DNA of 41,305 nt. Source: a virus. Positions within the stretch are counted from its first letter, which is position 1; each line of letters opens with the position of its first letter. The stretch covers positions 1 through 41,305 of IMG/VR virus record IMGVR_UViG_3300020197_000054, one strand, 5' to 3'. The translations under genes and the position numbers were made by a program. The notes under the pieces were generated by a model, which saw only the letters and a list, made by a program, of their open reading frames with translations, made no database searches and was not told the DNA's origin. Shown here piece by piece: positions 1 through 9,005 of the stretch.

Positions 1-1
1 A

Positions 2-247
2 GATAAAAGAACTGTTAAATTTGCATCGAGAACTAAAGTGTCTGTATTGAAAAACCACATCAACGGACTTGGATTTGAAGACGGTAAAATTATAGTAACA
101 CCTCATGGATTTTTACCTGGTAAAGATTCTACAGAAGAAAAAAGTTCTATTGAACAGTATAAAAAAGAATATGCTGATTATTGGAAAGAAATTATCGGAG
201 TCGAAGGAGATTTTGATTTGAAAACAGAAAAAGAAGAAGTTGAGTAA
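2..247 (+). CDS. C-terminal fragment of a possible RecA/UvsX-like recombinase
   Basis: The reading frame is already open at base 2, so this is the 3' end of a gene cut by the window edge; the GTG at 38 is internal. About 81 residues are visible. They include a Lys/Arg/Thr-rich start (RTVKFASRTKVSVLKNH), the segment GKIIVTPHGFLPG and a charged helix ending in Glu/Lys. The Lys-rich beta strand followed by a glycine/phenylalanine segment is reminiscent of the C-terminal part of RecA/UvsX recombinases. T4 also places uvsX close to the gp41 helicase gene, as would be the case here. This is weak evidence: no Walker motif lies inside the window, so the recombinase call is an inference and the protein may be something else. 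Confidence 0.35.
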   Translation, partial: DKRTVKFASRTKVSVLKNHINGLGFEDGKIIVTPHGFLPGKDSTEEKSSIEQYKKEYADYWKEIIGVEGDFDLKTEKEEVE

Positions 248-265
248 CAATTTAATTTAAAATTA

Positions 266-1273
266 ATGACTAAGACTTTATTGGTCGATGGTAATAACCT
301 AATCAAAATAGGATTTCACGGTGTCAAAGACTATTATCATGAAGGTAAACATATTGGAGGAATTTGGCATTTCTTAAATACATTACGCAAATTTATTGAA
401 GAGTTTAACTACGATAAAGTAGTTGTTTTTTGGGACGGAGACGATAGCTCCGTCCATAGAAAACTCTTATATCCAAGATATAAAGAAAATAGAAATCAAG
501 AATCTAATGAACATAAGGTAACATCTTTTAATTACCAAAAAGATAGGGTAAAACAGTACCTTGAAGAACTATTCATTAGACAAATCAACATTGAAAATAA
601 CGAGGCGGATGATTTAATTGCGTATTACTGTAAAATTGCTCTTAATGAGAATATTACAATTTTTTCGGCTGATAGAGATTTAACACAATTAATTTGTGAA
701 AATGTATCATTGTATTCACCTAATACAAAACAGACGTATAAACAAGGTGATAACATAAAATTACATGATATCGAAGTTCCCCACTCAAACGTAAAAACAT
801 GTAAAATATTAATGGGTGACAAATCAGATAATATTGATGGGATTTATTATTTGGGTGAAAAAACTTTAATTAAGTTATTCCCTGAGCTACTTGACAAACC
901 ACTATCAGTAACCGATATTTTAATAAAGGCTGAAGAGTTATTAAAAGGAGATAAAGATAACACGGTACTTAAGAATCTTTTAACAGGTAAAACAAAAACA
1001 GGAATTTACGGTAACGAATTTTTTGAAATTAATGAGAAAATTGTCGACTTATCAACCCCACTTATTACCGATGAAGGTAAAGAAATCGTTGAATTATATT
1101 ACTCAGAAACATTAGACCCTAATGGTAGAGGTCATAGGAATGTTATACGAATGATGATGGAGGATGGATTCTTTAAGTTCTTACCAAAAGGAGATAATAA
1201 TTGGGTAAACTTCCTAACCCCATTTTTAAAATTAACAAGAAAAGAAAAAAAAAAATTTAAAACAAATAAATAA
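266..1273 (+). CDS. 5'-3' exonuclease / RNase H of the T4 Rnh (FEN/PIN) type
   Basis: A 335-aa protein of the flap-endonuclease superfamily, expected to remove RNA primers and 5' flaps from lagging-strand fragments. Acidic metal-binding motifs appear in the family order: LLVDGNN at the N-terminus, VVFWDGDD near residue 55, ENNEADDLIAYYC near 112, FSADRDLTQL near 133, and MGDKSDNIDGIYYLG near 185, which begins the helix-three-turn-helix DNA-binding region. T4 RNase H is 305 aa, so the length fits. It sits 18 bases after the preceding gene and just ahead of an unknown gene and the helicase, which places it in a replication cluster. A pol I-type 5' nuclease domain is the alternative name for the same fold. 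The leader is A/T-rich without a Shine-Dalgarno sequence. Confidence 0.85.
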   Translation: MTKTLLVDGNNLIKIGFHGVKDYYHEGKHIGGIWHFLNTLRKFIEEFNYDKVVVFWDGDDSSVHRKLLYPRYKENRNQESNEHKVTSFNYQKDRVKQYLEELFIRQINIENNEADDLIAYYCKIALNENITIFSADRDLTQLICENVSLYSPNTKQTYKQGDNIKLHDIEVPHSNVKTCKILMGDKSDNIDGIYYLGEKTLIKLFPELLDKPLSVTDILIKAEELLKGDKDNTVLKNLLTGKTKTGIYGNEFFEINEKIVDLSTPLITDEGKEIVELYYSETLDPNGRGHRNVIRMMMEDGFFKFLPKGDNNWVNFLTPFLKLTRKEKKKFKTNK

Positions 1274-1280
1274 AGTGAAT

Positions 1281-1733
1281 ATGAAAGACCAAGAAACAAC
1301 AAAGCTAGAATTTTTGATGATGGTAAATGGTAACATCATTGTCCAAAGATTTTTTAATGTTAGGAACTTTAATCCCCTTGCTAAAAATTCGTTAAATCTT
1401 TACGAATATCTTTCCGATTTTAAAGACGTATTGGAGAGAGAATTAAAGATTAAAACTGTCACATATATGTTGGATAATACGTATGAAATTATAAACAATC
1501 CAAACGTACTTGAAACATCAAATACTGAAGGTCCTGAAAATTTTAACATTTTTATTAAGTCGGGTGACACGACAATTTGTCATAGACAATTTGATGCTAA
1601 AGTGTTCCCACCAAAAATAAGATACACCGTAGATATACGTCCGCACATAAAAAGTGTACTTTCGGCTTTAACTGACATTTTTTCATCTAAAAAATTAACT
1701 TATGACTATATTGGAATTAGTCTAAAGGGGTAA
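1281..1733 (+). CDS. Unknown protein between exonuclease and helicase
   Basis: About 150 aa, no family recognised. A GTG at 1275 could add two residues, but the ATG at 1281 is the simpler start. The sequence is a mixed alpha/beta protein without signal peptide or membrane segment. Notable stretches are MMVNGNIIVQRFFNVRNFNP near the N-terminus and HRQFDAKVFPPKIRYTVDIR around residue 110. It lies 7 bases behind the exonuclease and its stop overlaps a TATTTAT box that precedes the helicase gene. Its position suggests a replication accessory role, but nothing in the sequence shows one. Confidence 0.75.
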   Translation: MKDQETTKLEFLMMVNGNIIVQRFFNVRNFNPLAKNSLNLYEYLSDFKDVLERELKIKTVTYMLDNTYEIINNPNVLETSNTEGPENFNIFIKSGDTTICHRQFDAKVFPPKIRYTVDIRPHIKSVLSALTDIFSSKKLTYDYIGISLKG

Positions 1734-1740
1734 TATTTAT
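1734..1740 (+). promoter_or_regulatory. TATTTAT box upstream of the helicase gene
   Basis: TAATATTTATC lies at 1731-1741, overlapping the stop of the preceding gene and 21 bases before the helicase ATG. The same box recurs before other units in this window. A TTG lies 20 bases upstream, resembling the -33 spacing of Bacteroidota promoters, but this spacing is not kept at the other copies. Promoter function is inferred. Confidence 0.35.
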
Positions 1741-1761
1741 CTAAAACAAAAGAGAAAAAAT

Positions 1762-3141
1762 ATGGCGTCGAACAAAAATTTTGATTATTTAGGAAGTACA
1801 TTTCAGATTCAATTATTAAACCAAATCATTATTGATAAAGAGTTTGCAAGGTCAATAATTGATGTAATTGAAACAAACTATTTTGAAAACAAATATTTTA
1901 AATTAATTATCCAAATGATTAAGGAGTTTTATTTAAAATATGAGTATGTCCCTACTTTTGACACCTTAGAACAAATTACAAAATCTGAATTCCAACAAGA
2001 GATGGCGTCTAAAGTTATTTTAGACACTCTTACTAAAATTAAAGACGCTCCACTCGAAGGAGGTGATTTTGTACAGGAAAAGGCTTTAAAATTCTGTAAA
2101 CAACAAGAATTACAAAAAGCAATTTCAAGAGCACAAAAAGTAATTGATGGAGGTGAATTTGAAAACTACGATAAGTTAGAAACTTTAGTTAGAGAAGCTT
2201 TACAGGTAGGTGAAAGAGAAGATGGTATGTCAGATATCTTTTCTAATTTAGATGACGTTTTAAATGAAGATTATAGACACCCAATCCCAATGGGAATACC
2301 AGGAATTGATAGACTACTTAAAGGAGGTTTAGCTAAAGGAGAAATAGGTGTAGTTTTAGCACCAACAGGAGTTGGTAAATCAACATTACTTACAAAAATC
2401 TCAAACCACGCATTTAATTTGGGGTACAATGTTTTACAGATATTTTTTGAGGATAACCCAAAAATTATACAAAGAAAACATTTTACACTCTGGACTAAAA
2501 TCCACCCCGATGAATTATCGGTTAAGAAAGATGAGGTTATGTCAAAGGTTAAAGAAATTAAAGAAACCATGACTAACAGATTAATTCTTAAAAAATTACC
2601 ATCAGATACTGTAACCATGTTACAAATTAAAAATCAAATCAGAAAAATGGTTGCTGATGGTGTTAAAATAGATATGGTTTTATTAGATTACATTGATTGT
2701 GTTGTTCCTGATAAAAACTTAGGTGACGAATGGAAGTCTGAAGGTTCAGTGATGAGAGCTTTTGAAGCGATGTGTCACGAAATGGATATAGTAGGATGGA
2801 CTGCAACTCAAGGAAATAGAAGTTCAATATCTTCTGAAGTTGTTACAACAGACCAAATGGGTGGGTCTATAAAGAAAGCTCAAGTAGGTCACGTTATCAT
2901 TTCTGTGGCTAAAACACTACAACAAAAAGAAATGAAATTGGCCACTATGGCTATCACTAAGTCAAGAATTGGTGACGATGGTATCGTATTTGAAAATTGT
3001 AAATTTGATAATAGTATGTTAGAAATCGACACCGAATCTTCAGTTACTTTCTTAGGGATTGAAGAACAGAAAGAAGAAAACAACCGACAAAGAATTAAAG
3101 ATTTGTTGGACAAAAGAAAACAAAGAGAAGACAAAAACTAA
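1762..3141 (+). CDS. Replicative DNA helicase, DnaB / T4 gp41-like
   Basis: A 459-aa RecA-fold hexameric helicase that would unwind DNA at the replication fork together with the primase encoded at 33008. The N-terminal ~150 residues are helical, as in the DnaB N-terminal domain. The ATPase domain follows: the segment PIPMGIPGIDRLLKGGL, Walker A APTGVGKST at about residues 200-208, a switch segment VLQIFFEDNP, Walker B MVLLDYIDCV near residue 305, and WTATQGNRSS as the glutamine-bearing motif. An Arg-rich C-terminal tail (RQRIKDLLDKRKQRED) closes the protein. The length is close to T4 gp41 (475 aa). The leader is purine-rich (AAAAGAGAAAAAAT) without a Shine-Dalgarno core. NrdB follows after 6 bases. 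Confidence 0.9.
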   Translation: MASNKNFDYLGSTFQIQLLNQIIIDKEFARSIIDVIETNYFENKYFKLIIQMIKEFYLKYEYVPTFDTLEQITKSEFQQEMASKVILDTLTKIKDAPLEGGDFVQEKALKFCKQQELQKAISRAQKVIDGGEFENYDKLETLVREALQVGEREDGMSDIFSNLDDVLNEDYRHPIPMGIPGIDRLLKGGLAKGEIGVVLAPTGVGKSTLLTKISNHAFNLGYNVLQIFFEDNPKIIQRKHFTLWTKIHPDELSVKKDEVMSKVKEIKETMTNRLILKKLPSDTVTMLQIKNQIRKMVADGVKIDMVLLDYIDCVVPDKNLGDEWKSEGSVMRAFEAMCHEMDIVGWTATQGNRSSISSEVVTTDQMGGSIKKAQVGHVIISVAKTLQQKEMKLATMAITKSRIGDDGIVFENCKFDNSMLEIDTESSVTFLGIEEQKEENNRQRIKDLLDKRKQREDKN

Positions 3142-3147
3142 AAAATT

Positions 3148-4098
3148 ATGAATGAAAATATATTAAGGGAAAATCCTAATAGGTTTGTTATCTTCCCAAT
3201 TCAGTATAATGATATTTGGGAATATTATAAAATGCACCAAGCGGCGTTTTGGACGGCTGAAGAAGTAGATTTAAGTGGAGACATTAGAGATTGGGAAAAT
3301 TTATCTGAAAATGAACAATATTTTATTAAAAATATTTTATCATTTTTCGCGGCTTCCGATGGTATTGTTAATGAAAACTTAGCGGAAAATTTCTATAGGG
3401 AAGTACAATATCCTGAAGCAAAATTTTTCTATGGTATACAACTTGCAATGGAAAACATCCATTCATTAATGTATTCATTGTTAATTGATACCTACATATC
3501 AAATGAGGAAGAAAAAAACAAATGTTTTACTGCGTTAGATAACTTACCCGCAGTTCAGAAAAAGGCGAAATGGGCTCTTAATTGGATAGAGAACGCATCT
3601 TTCCAAGAAAGACTTGTAGCATTTGCCGCAGTTGAGGGTATTTTCTTTTCAGGTTCATTCTGTTCTATATTTTGGTTGAAATCGAGAGGTATTATGCAAG
3701 GATTGTGTAATGCAAATTCTTTAATATTTAAAGATGAAAATTTACATTGTGATTTTGCAATTCATTTGTTGAATAATCATTGTGAAAACAAACCATCAGA
3801 AAAAAGAATTAAAGAAATTCTACTTTCGGCTTTAGAAATTGAAAAAGAATTTATCACTGAGTCATTACCTGTATCATTAATTGGTATGAACTCAAACCTA
3901 ATGAAACAATATCTTGAGTTTGTTGTTGATGGATTATTGATTAAACTTGGTTGTAAAAAACATTTTAATGTTGAACAACCATTTAAATTCATGGAACAAA
4001 TTGCCGTAGAAACTAAAGGTAATTTCTTTGAATCGAGAACCGTTGAATATCAGAAAGCGAAATTGAATGAGACAATTTCATTTACTGATGATTTTTAA
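3148..4098 (+). CDS. nrdB: Ribonucleotide reductase class Ia, small subunit (NrdB, R2)
   Basis: A 316-aa diiron protein that generates the tyrosyl radical used by NrdA to reduce ribonucleoside diphosphates. The ligand pattern is intact: an Asp in [12 protein letters not shown] (about residue 71), then ENIHSLMY at 102-109, which holds a Glu and a His ligand and the radical tyrosine four residues further on. [11 protein letters not shown] carries the next Glu and DENLHCDF the final Glu-x2-His pair. Because the tyrosine is present, this is a conventional class Ia R2 rather than the Tyr-less type. It follows the helicase by 6 bases and precedes NrdA by 19, so the two subunits are probably co-transcribed. 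Phages use this pair to boost dNTP supply. Confidence 0.93.
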   Translation: MNENILRENPNRFVIFPIQYNDIWEYYKMHQAAFWTAEEVDLSGDIRDWENLSENEQYFIKNILSFFAASDGIVNENLAENFYREVQYPEAKFFYGIQLAMENIHSLMYSLLIDTYISNEEEKNKCFTALDNLPAVQKKAKWALNWIENASFQERLVAFAAVEGIFFSGSFCSIFWLKSRGIMQGLCNANSLIFKDENLHCDFAIHLLNNHCENKPSEKRIKEILLSALEIEKEFITESLPVSLIGMNSNLMKQYLEFVVDGLLIKLGCKKHFNVEQPFKFMEQIAVETKGNFFESRTVEYQKAKLNETISFTDDF

Positions 4099-4117
4099 TT
4101 AATTATTTTTTTAGATT

Positions 4118-6544
4118 ATGATGTCACTTAGAATTAAAAAAAGAAGTGGGGATGATGCGTCATTTAACCCACAAAAAATCTATAACAGAATTAAACGAGC
4201 TTCAAAAGGGTTGAACGTTAATTCGGATGAGATTTTTATTAAAGTAATTACTTCAGTACCAACTGAAGGTTTAATTACCACTAAAGAATTAGATAAACTT
4301 ATTTATGAGATTGCAGCGGCTTTTACAGGAAGTCACCATGATTATTCAAGATTAGCATCTTCAGTTGCGATTTCCTCATACCATAAAGAGACTAACCCAA
4401 GTTTTTATGAAACAATGACACTATTACATTCAGAAGGAATTATAAATGGTGATTTTATGGATACAATGGTTCTTTATGGTAAAGAATCTATTGATGAGGT
4501 TATAAATCATGATAATGATTATAACTTTGATTACTTTGCTTGGAGGTCTTTACAAGAAATGTATTTACTTAAATTGTCAAATGGTAAAGTAGTTGAAAGA
4601 CCACAACACATGTATATGAGAGTTGCTATTTGGGTTACAAAATCGTTTGAACAAGCTCTTGAATATTATAAATCATTATCAAACCAATTGATTTCACCTG
4701 CAACACCTATCATGATTAATGCTGGAACAAAAGTACCTCAGTTAGCGTCTTGTGTTTTACATTATAATAATTCTGATTCTCGTAATGGTTTATTACATAC
4801 ATTAAACGACATCTCAACATATTCATCAAACGCTGCAGGAATCGGATTATCAATGTCAAATATTAGAAGTAAAGAAAGTAGAATTTCTTCTTCAGGTGGA
4901 TTTGCGGGAGGGTTATTAAAGTATTTAAAAATTGTAAATGAATCTCTTAGATTCTTTAATCAACAAGGACGTAGACCTGGTAGTGCCGCCATCTATTTAG
5001 AACCTTGGCACAAAGACATTTTTGACTTGTTAGATATGAAGAAAAACACAGGTGCGGAGGAATTAAGGGCTCGTGATTTATTCACTGCATTATGGATTCC
5101 TGATAATTTCATGAGAGCGGTTAAATCAAATGGTGATTGGTATTTGTTCTGTCCTAATGATATTAAAAGAGCTGGTTTGAAACCATTACAAGAATGTTAT
5201 GGTGAAGAATACGAGGAAGTGTATTTACAAGCGGTTAAATTAGAATTAGGTAAAAAAGTAAAAGCACAAGATATATGGACTAAAATAATTGAATCACAAG
5301 TTGAGACAGGTGTTCCATATCTTTGTTCTAAAGACAATGCAAATAGAAAAACTAACCATCAAAATATTGGTGTTATTAAACAATCAAATCTTTGTAATGA
5401 AATATATCAATATACCGATGAGGGTACTACTGCGATTTGTACTCTTTCATCTATGGTATTGAAGAACTTTATTATAGATGGTAAATTTGATTTTAATTTA
5501 CTTTATAGTGAAGTTAGAAAAGTGGTAAGAGCGTTAAATAAGGTTGTCGACATCAACAATTATTCAACAGAAAAAGGACGTAAAGGAGGGTTGAAACAGA
5601 GAGCAATTGCAATTGGAACTCAAGGACTTGCTGACGTATTTTATTTAATGGATTACATTTTTACTTCGGAAGAGGCTCGTAAACATAACAAAAATATATT
5701 TGAAACAATTTACTTCGCGTCTATAACAGAAAGTATGGAATTGTGTAAATCGGGAGAATATAAACCATACGCACATTTTGAAGGTTCACCTATGTCCAAC
5801 GGAATCTTTCAATTCGACATGTGGGGATTAAATGATAGTAATTTATTTTGGGATTGGGAAAAATTAAAAGAGGATGTTAAAGAATATGGTGTTTGTAATT
5901 CATTATTTACCGCTCAAATGCCTGTTGCGTCTTCGGCTAAAATAACAGGTTCTTTTGAAATGACGGAACCCGCTCACTCGGCTTTATTTAATAGGAGAGT
6001 TGTTGGAGGTGAGATTATGATTGTGAACAAATATTTAATTAGTGATTTTGAAAAAATTGGCATTTGGTGTGAGGATTTGAAAAACGAAATCATTCTTAAT
6101 GAAGGGTCAATCCAAAACGTTAATTTCAATAATTATATTGATTTGGAAGACAAACGATACAACTTTAAAGTTAAACGTGTGGAACACCTCATTCAAAAAT
6201 ATAAAACAATTTGGGAAATATCACAAAGAGAGTTAATTGATATGGCGGCTGATAGAGCACCATTTATAGACCAATCACAATCTATGAACATCTATATGGC
6301 GAACCCAACATTGTCTAAAATAACATCATCGCATTTCCATTCTTGGGAGAAAGGGTTAAAGACACTTTGTTATTATGTAAGAACAAAAGCAATATCAACA
6401 GGAGCAAAACACTTGGCTATTGATACCTCAAAAGTTGAAAAACCTAAAACAATTACTGAAAAACCTAAAGTTGATTTCAACTCGGTAAACTTACCACCAA
6501 AACCCGAGAATTCAGATTTTGAATGTTTTGGATGTTCATCATAA
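4118..6544 (+). CDS. nrdA: Ribonucleotide reductase class Ia, large subunit (NrdA, R1)
   Basis: An 808-aa catalytic subunit. The first ~90 residues form an ATP-cone (LRIKKRSGDDASFNPQKIYN), the allosteric activity switch. The active-site cysteines are visible: one in VPQLASCVLH, the thiyl-radical cysteine in NLCNEI (the N-x-C-x-E motif), and one in TTAICTLSSM. The C-terminal redox pair is CFGC, four residues from the end, for re-reduction by thioredoxin or glutaredoxin. Length compares with about 760 aa for E. coli NrdA. Two ATGs stand next to each other (4118 and 4121) and either could be used. The gene is directly followed by a terminator, marking the end of this unit. Confidence 0.93.
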   Translation: MMSLRIKKRSGDDASFNPQKIYNRIKRASKGLNVNSDEIFIKVITSVPTEGLITTKELDKLIYEIAAAFTGSHHDYSRLASSVAISSYHKETNPSFYETMTLLHSEGIINGDFMDTMVLYGKESIDEVINHDNDYNFDYFAWRSLQEMYLLKLSNGKVVERPQHMYMRVAIWVTKSFEQALEYYKSLSNQLISPATPIMINAGTKVPQLASCVLHYNNSDSRNGLLHTLNDISTYSSNAAGIGLSMSNIRSKESRISSSGGFAGGLLKYLKIVNESLRFFNQQGRRPGSAAIYLEPWHKDIFDLLDMKKNTGAEELRARDLFTALWIPDNFMRAVKSNGDWYLFCPNDIKRAGLKPLQECYGEEYEEVYLQAVKLELGKKVKAQDIWTKIIESQVETGVPYLCSKDNANRKTNHQNIGVIKQSNLCNEIYQYTDEGTTAICTLSSMVLKNFIIDGKFDFNLLYSEVRKVVRALNKVVDINNYSTEKGRKGGLKQRAIAIGTQGLADVFYLMDYIFTSEEARKHNKNIFETIYFASITESMELCKSGEYKPYAHFEGSPMSNGIFQFDMWGLNDSNLFWDWEKLKEDVKEYGVCNSLFTAQMPVASSAKITGSFEMTEPAHSALFNRRVVGGEIMIVNKYLISDFEKIGIWCEDLKNEIILNEGSIQNVNFNNYIDLEDKRYNFKVKRVEHLIQKYKTIWEISQRELIDMAADRAPFIDQSQSMNIYMANPTLSKITSSHFHSWEKGLKTLCYYVRTKAISTGAKHLAIDTSKVEKPKTITEKPKVDFNSVNLPPKPENSDFECFGCSS

Positions 6545-6553
6545 AATTAAGAT

Positions 6554-6582
6554 AAATCACGACTAATGTCGTGATTTTTTAT
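6554..6582 (+). terminator. Rho-independent terminator after nrdA
   Basis: A 10-bp perfect stem (AAATCACGAC, loop TAAT, GTCGTGATTT) at 6554-6577 is followed by a T run. It lies 10 bases after the nrdA stop and separates the nucleotide genes from the baseplate operon that starts at 6629. Confidence 0.85.
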
Positions 6583-6590
6583 TTTAACTC

Positions 6591-6623
6591 TATTTATTAG
6601 AAAAATCAGAAGACTATATTTAT
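6591..6623 (+). promoter_or_regulatory. Two TATTTAT boxes ahead of the baseplate operon
   Basis: Two copies of the box, at 6591-6597 (CTATTTATTAG) and 6617-6623 (CTATATTTATTAG), lie between the nrdA terminator and the ATG at 6629. The second is only 5 bases from the start codon. Since a terminator lies just upstream, a promoter is needed here and these boxes are the best candidates. Confidence 0.45.
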
Positions 6624-6628
6624 TAGAT

Positions 6629-7087
6629 ATGGCAGAAGGTAGAACATATGGTATTAATTTTCCTTTTAGAGATTCGGCTAAAGGTACTTATTTAGCTTTA
6701 TCAGAAGAAAGTGATGAAGAGATTAGAAGTAGTTTAATTCATTTACTTTTAACAAGAAAAGGTACGAGATATTATTTACCTGATTTTGGAACTCGTTTAT
6801 ATGAATTCATATTTGAACCCATGGATGGGCCAACTTTTTCAGATATTGAGGCAGAAATAAGAGAATCTGTTACGGAATATATACCAAATATTACAATAAC
6901 CAATATAAGTATTACTGACGCTTCCTTAGAGGAAGAAAATAAAGGAACTTTCATTAATGCAAACGGAGATAGAGAATTTGTGGTCCCTGGCATTGGTGAG
7001 AAAGAACATACCGCTAAAATTAAAATTGATTATACCATCACGGCATCGGCATTTAATCCGAGTGATTTTGTAATTATTAATATATAA
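6629..7087 (+). CDS. Baseplate wedge protein, T4 gp25-like
   Basis: A 152-aa protein of the gp25 / GPW family of baseplate wedge subunits, which connect the wedge to the tail tube and sheath initiation site. Typical features are the segment GTRYYLPDFGTRLYEFIFEP (about residues 49-68) with the family's G-x3-Y-x2-FGT-x-L-x-E-x-F pattern, followed by a helix, IEAEIRESV, and the beta strands ITITNISI. T4 gp25 is 132 aa. It is the first gene of the structural operon and is followed after 6 bases by the gp6-like gene, a neighbour in many contractile tail systems. Confidence 0.88.
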   Translation: MAEGRTYGINFPFRDSAKGTYLALSEESDEEIRSSLIHLLLTRKGTRYYLPDFGTRLYEFIFEPMDGPTFSDIEAEIRESVTEYIPNITITNISITDASLEEENKGTFINANGDREFVVPGIGEKEHTAKIKIDYTITASAFNPSDFVIINI

Positions 7088-7093
7088 TATATC

Positions 7094-8932
7094 ATGGCAA
7101 ATAAAAAGATTTCTTATACAACTAGAGATTTCCAACAGATAAGAACTGAGTTAATAAATTTTACAAGATTATATTATCCTGAACTTATTGATAATTTTAA
7201 CGACGCTTCGGTTTTCTCCGCTTTATTGGATTTAAATGCTGCGGTAACGGATAACTTACAATTCAATATTGATAGAAGTATACAAGAAACCGTATTACAA
7301 TATGCACAACAAAGGTCATCAGTATTTAATATTGCAAGAACATACGGACTTAAAGTTCCTGGCCAAAGACCTTCAGTTGCTCTTGTTGATTTTTCGATAA
7401 CAGTACCCGCATTTGGTGATAAAGAAGATTTAAGATATTGTGGTATATTAAGAAGAGGGGCTCAAGTTAACGGTGCAGGTCAAGTATTTGAAACAGTTTA
7501 TGATATTGATTTTTCATCACCAATCAATGCCGAAGGATACCCAAATAGACTTAAAATACCTAATTTCGATTCAAATAATAAGTTATTAAATTATACAATT
7601 GTTAAAAGAGAAACAGTTGTAAATGGGGTTACCAAAGTATTCAAAAGAACCATAACCGCAAACGATGTTAAACCATTCTTTGAATTATTTTTACCTGAAA
7701 AGAATGTTTTAGGTGTTACAAGTGTTTTATTAAAAGATGGTACTCAATATGCAAATATACCATCACCACAAGAATTTTTAGGTAATGATAATAGATGGTA
7801 TGAAGTAAAGGCTCTTGTTGAAGATAGAGTCTTTGTTGAAGACCCAACTAAAGTTTCTGACCAACCTGGTATTAAAGTTGGTAAATACTTAACAACAAGT
7901 GATAAATTTATAACTGAATACACACCTGAAGGATTTTTAAGAATGACTTTTGGTGGTGGTAGTCAATCCGCAGATGAACAATTAAGGGAATTTGCAAGGA
8001 ACGGGTTAAAACTTGATTTGTATAAATATTCCAACAACTTTGCATTAGGTAGTGTATTAAAACCAAACTCAACGTTATTTGTCCAATATAGAATTGGTGG
8101 AGGTTCAGGAAGTAATTTAGGTATCAATGTAATTACTCAAGTAGGTACGGTTTCATTTTTTGTTAACGGTCCTTCAGCTTCTGTTAACACAAATGTGGTT
8201 AATTCATTATCGTGTAATAATGTTACTGCAGCAATTGGTGGAGCACCCGCACCGACTACTGAAGAAGTAAGAAATTTAGTGACATTTAACTTTTCAGCAC
8301 AAAACAGGGCGGTAACTGTTAATGACTATGATTCGATTATAAGAACAATGCCGTCCCAATTTGGAGCACCCGCTAAAGTTGCGATTACCGAAGAAAATAA
8401 TAAGATAAAAATAAAAATGTTGTCTTTTGACGAGTCAGGTAATTTAACTGAGATAGTATCTAACACACTTAAAAATAATATCGCTAATTACCTTTCAAAT
8501 TACAGAATGTTAAATGATTACATTTCAGTTGAAAGTGCAAATGTTATTGATTTATCAATGAACATTGATGTGGTATTAGATAATAGTCAAACACAAGGGG
8601 CTTTAATTGCTCAAATTGTAAATTTAGTTACTGAATATTTTTCACCTTCAAATAGACAGATGGGTAGTAATGTTTATATATCGGAAATTAGAAGACAAAT
8701 ACAATCACAAAATGGTGTGATATCAGTATCTGATATCCAAGTATTTAATAAGGTTGGAGGACAATATTCTTCATCTCAAACATCTCAAGGATATATTGAT
8801 GACGAAACAAAACAAATTGGTTTAGTCGATGATACAATTTTTGCAGAACCTAGTCAAACATATCAAGTTAGATACTCTGGTAAAGATATTAATGTGAGAA
8901 TTAAAAACCTTTCTACAGTTAATTTTTCTTGA
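7094..8932 (+). CDS. Baseplate wedge protein, T4 gp6 / baseplate J-like
   Basis: A 612-aa wedge protein. The N-terminus (YTTRDFQQIRTELINFTRLYY, here split as YTTRDFQQ, then a helix) and the following NDASVFSALLDLNAAVTDNL match the start of T4 gp6-like proteins. Further features are a central beta-rich part with SADEQLREFARNGL, the segment TVNDYDSIIRTMPSQFGAPAK typical of baseplate J-type C-terminal domains, and a C-terminal domain with SPSNRQMGSNVYISEIRRQI. T4 gp6 is 660 aa. In contractile tails gp6 forms the ring that links the wedges. The stop is TGA and a 73-base gap follows before the next gene. Confidence 0.85.
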   Translation: MANKKISYTTRDFQQIRTELINFTRLYYPELIDNFNDASVFSALLDLNAAVTDNLQFNIDRSIQETVLQYAQQRSSVFNIARTYGLKVPGQRPSVALVDFSITVPAFGDKEDLRYCGILRRGAQVNGAGQVFETVYDIDFSSPINAEGYPNRLKIPNFDSNNKLLNYTIVKRETVVNGVTKVFKRTITANDVKPFFELFLPEKNVLGVTSVLLKDGTQYANIPSPQEFLGNDNRWYEVKALVEDRVFVEDPTKVSDQPGIKVGKYLTTSDKFITEYTPEGFLRMTFGGGSQSADEQLREFARNGLKLDLYKYSNNFALGSVLKPNSTLFVQYRIGGGSGSNLGINVITQVGTVSFFVNGPSASVNTNVVNSLSCNNVTAAIGGAPAPTTEEVRNLVTFNFSAQNRAVTVNDYDSIIRTMPSQFGAPAKVAITEENNKIKIKMLSFDESGNLTEIVSNTLKNNIANYLSNYRMLNDYISVESANVIDLSMNIDVVLDNSQTQGALIAQIVNLVTEYFSPSNRQMGSNVYISEIRRQIQSQNGVISVSDIQVFNKVGGQYSSSQTSQGYIDDETKQIGLVDDTIFAEPSQTYQVRYSGKDINVRIKNLSTVNFS

Positions 8933-8983
8933 TAATTTATTTTATTAATTTCTAAATTATCATTTTGAAAATGGTATATAAAC

Positions 8984-8990
8984 TATTTAT
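8984..8990 (+). promoter_or_regulatory. TATTTAT box before the 1697-aa protein gene
   Basis: AACTATTTATC at 8981-8991 lies 15 bases before the ATG at 9006, in the only sizeable gap (8933-9005) of the structural operon. A TTTG is 16 bases upstream of it. It could be an internal promoter; function is inferred. Confidence 0.35.
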
Positions 8991-9005
8991 CAAAAAAGAT
9001 TAGGA

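Noticed and set aside
2271-2618. 115-codon minus-strand frame inside the helicase gene
   Set aside because: Antisense to the Walker A region of a clear helicase; no independent support.
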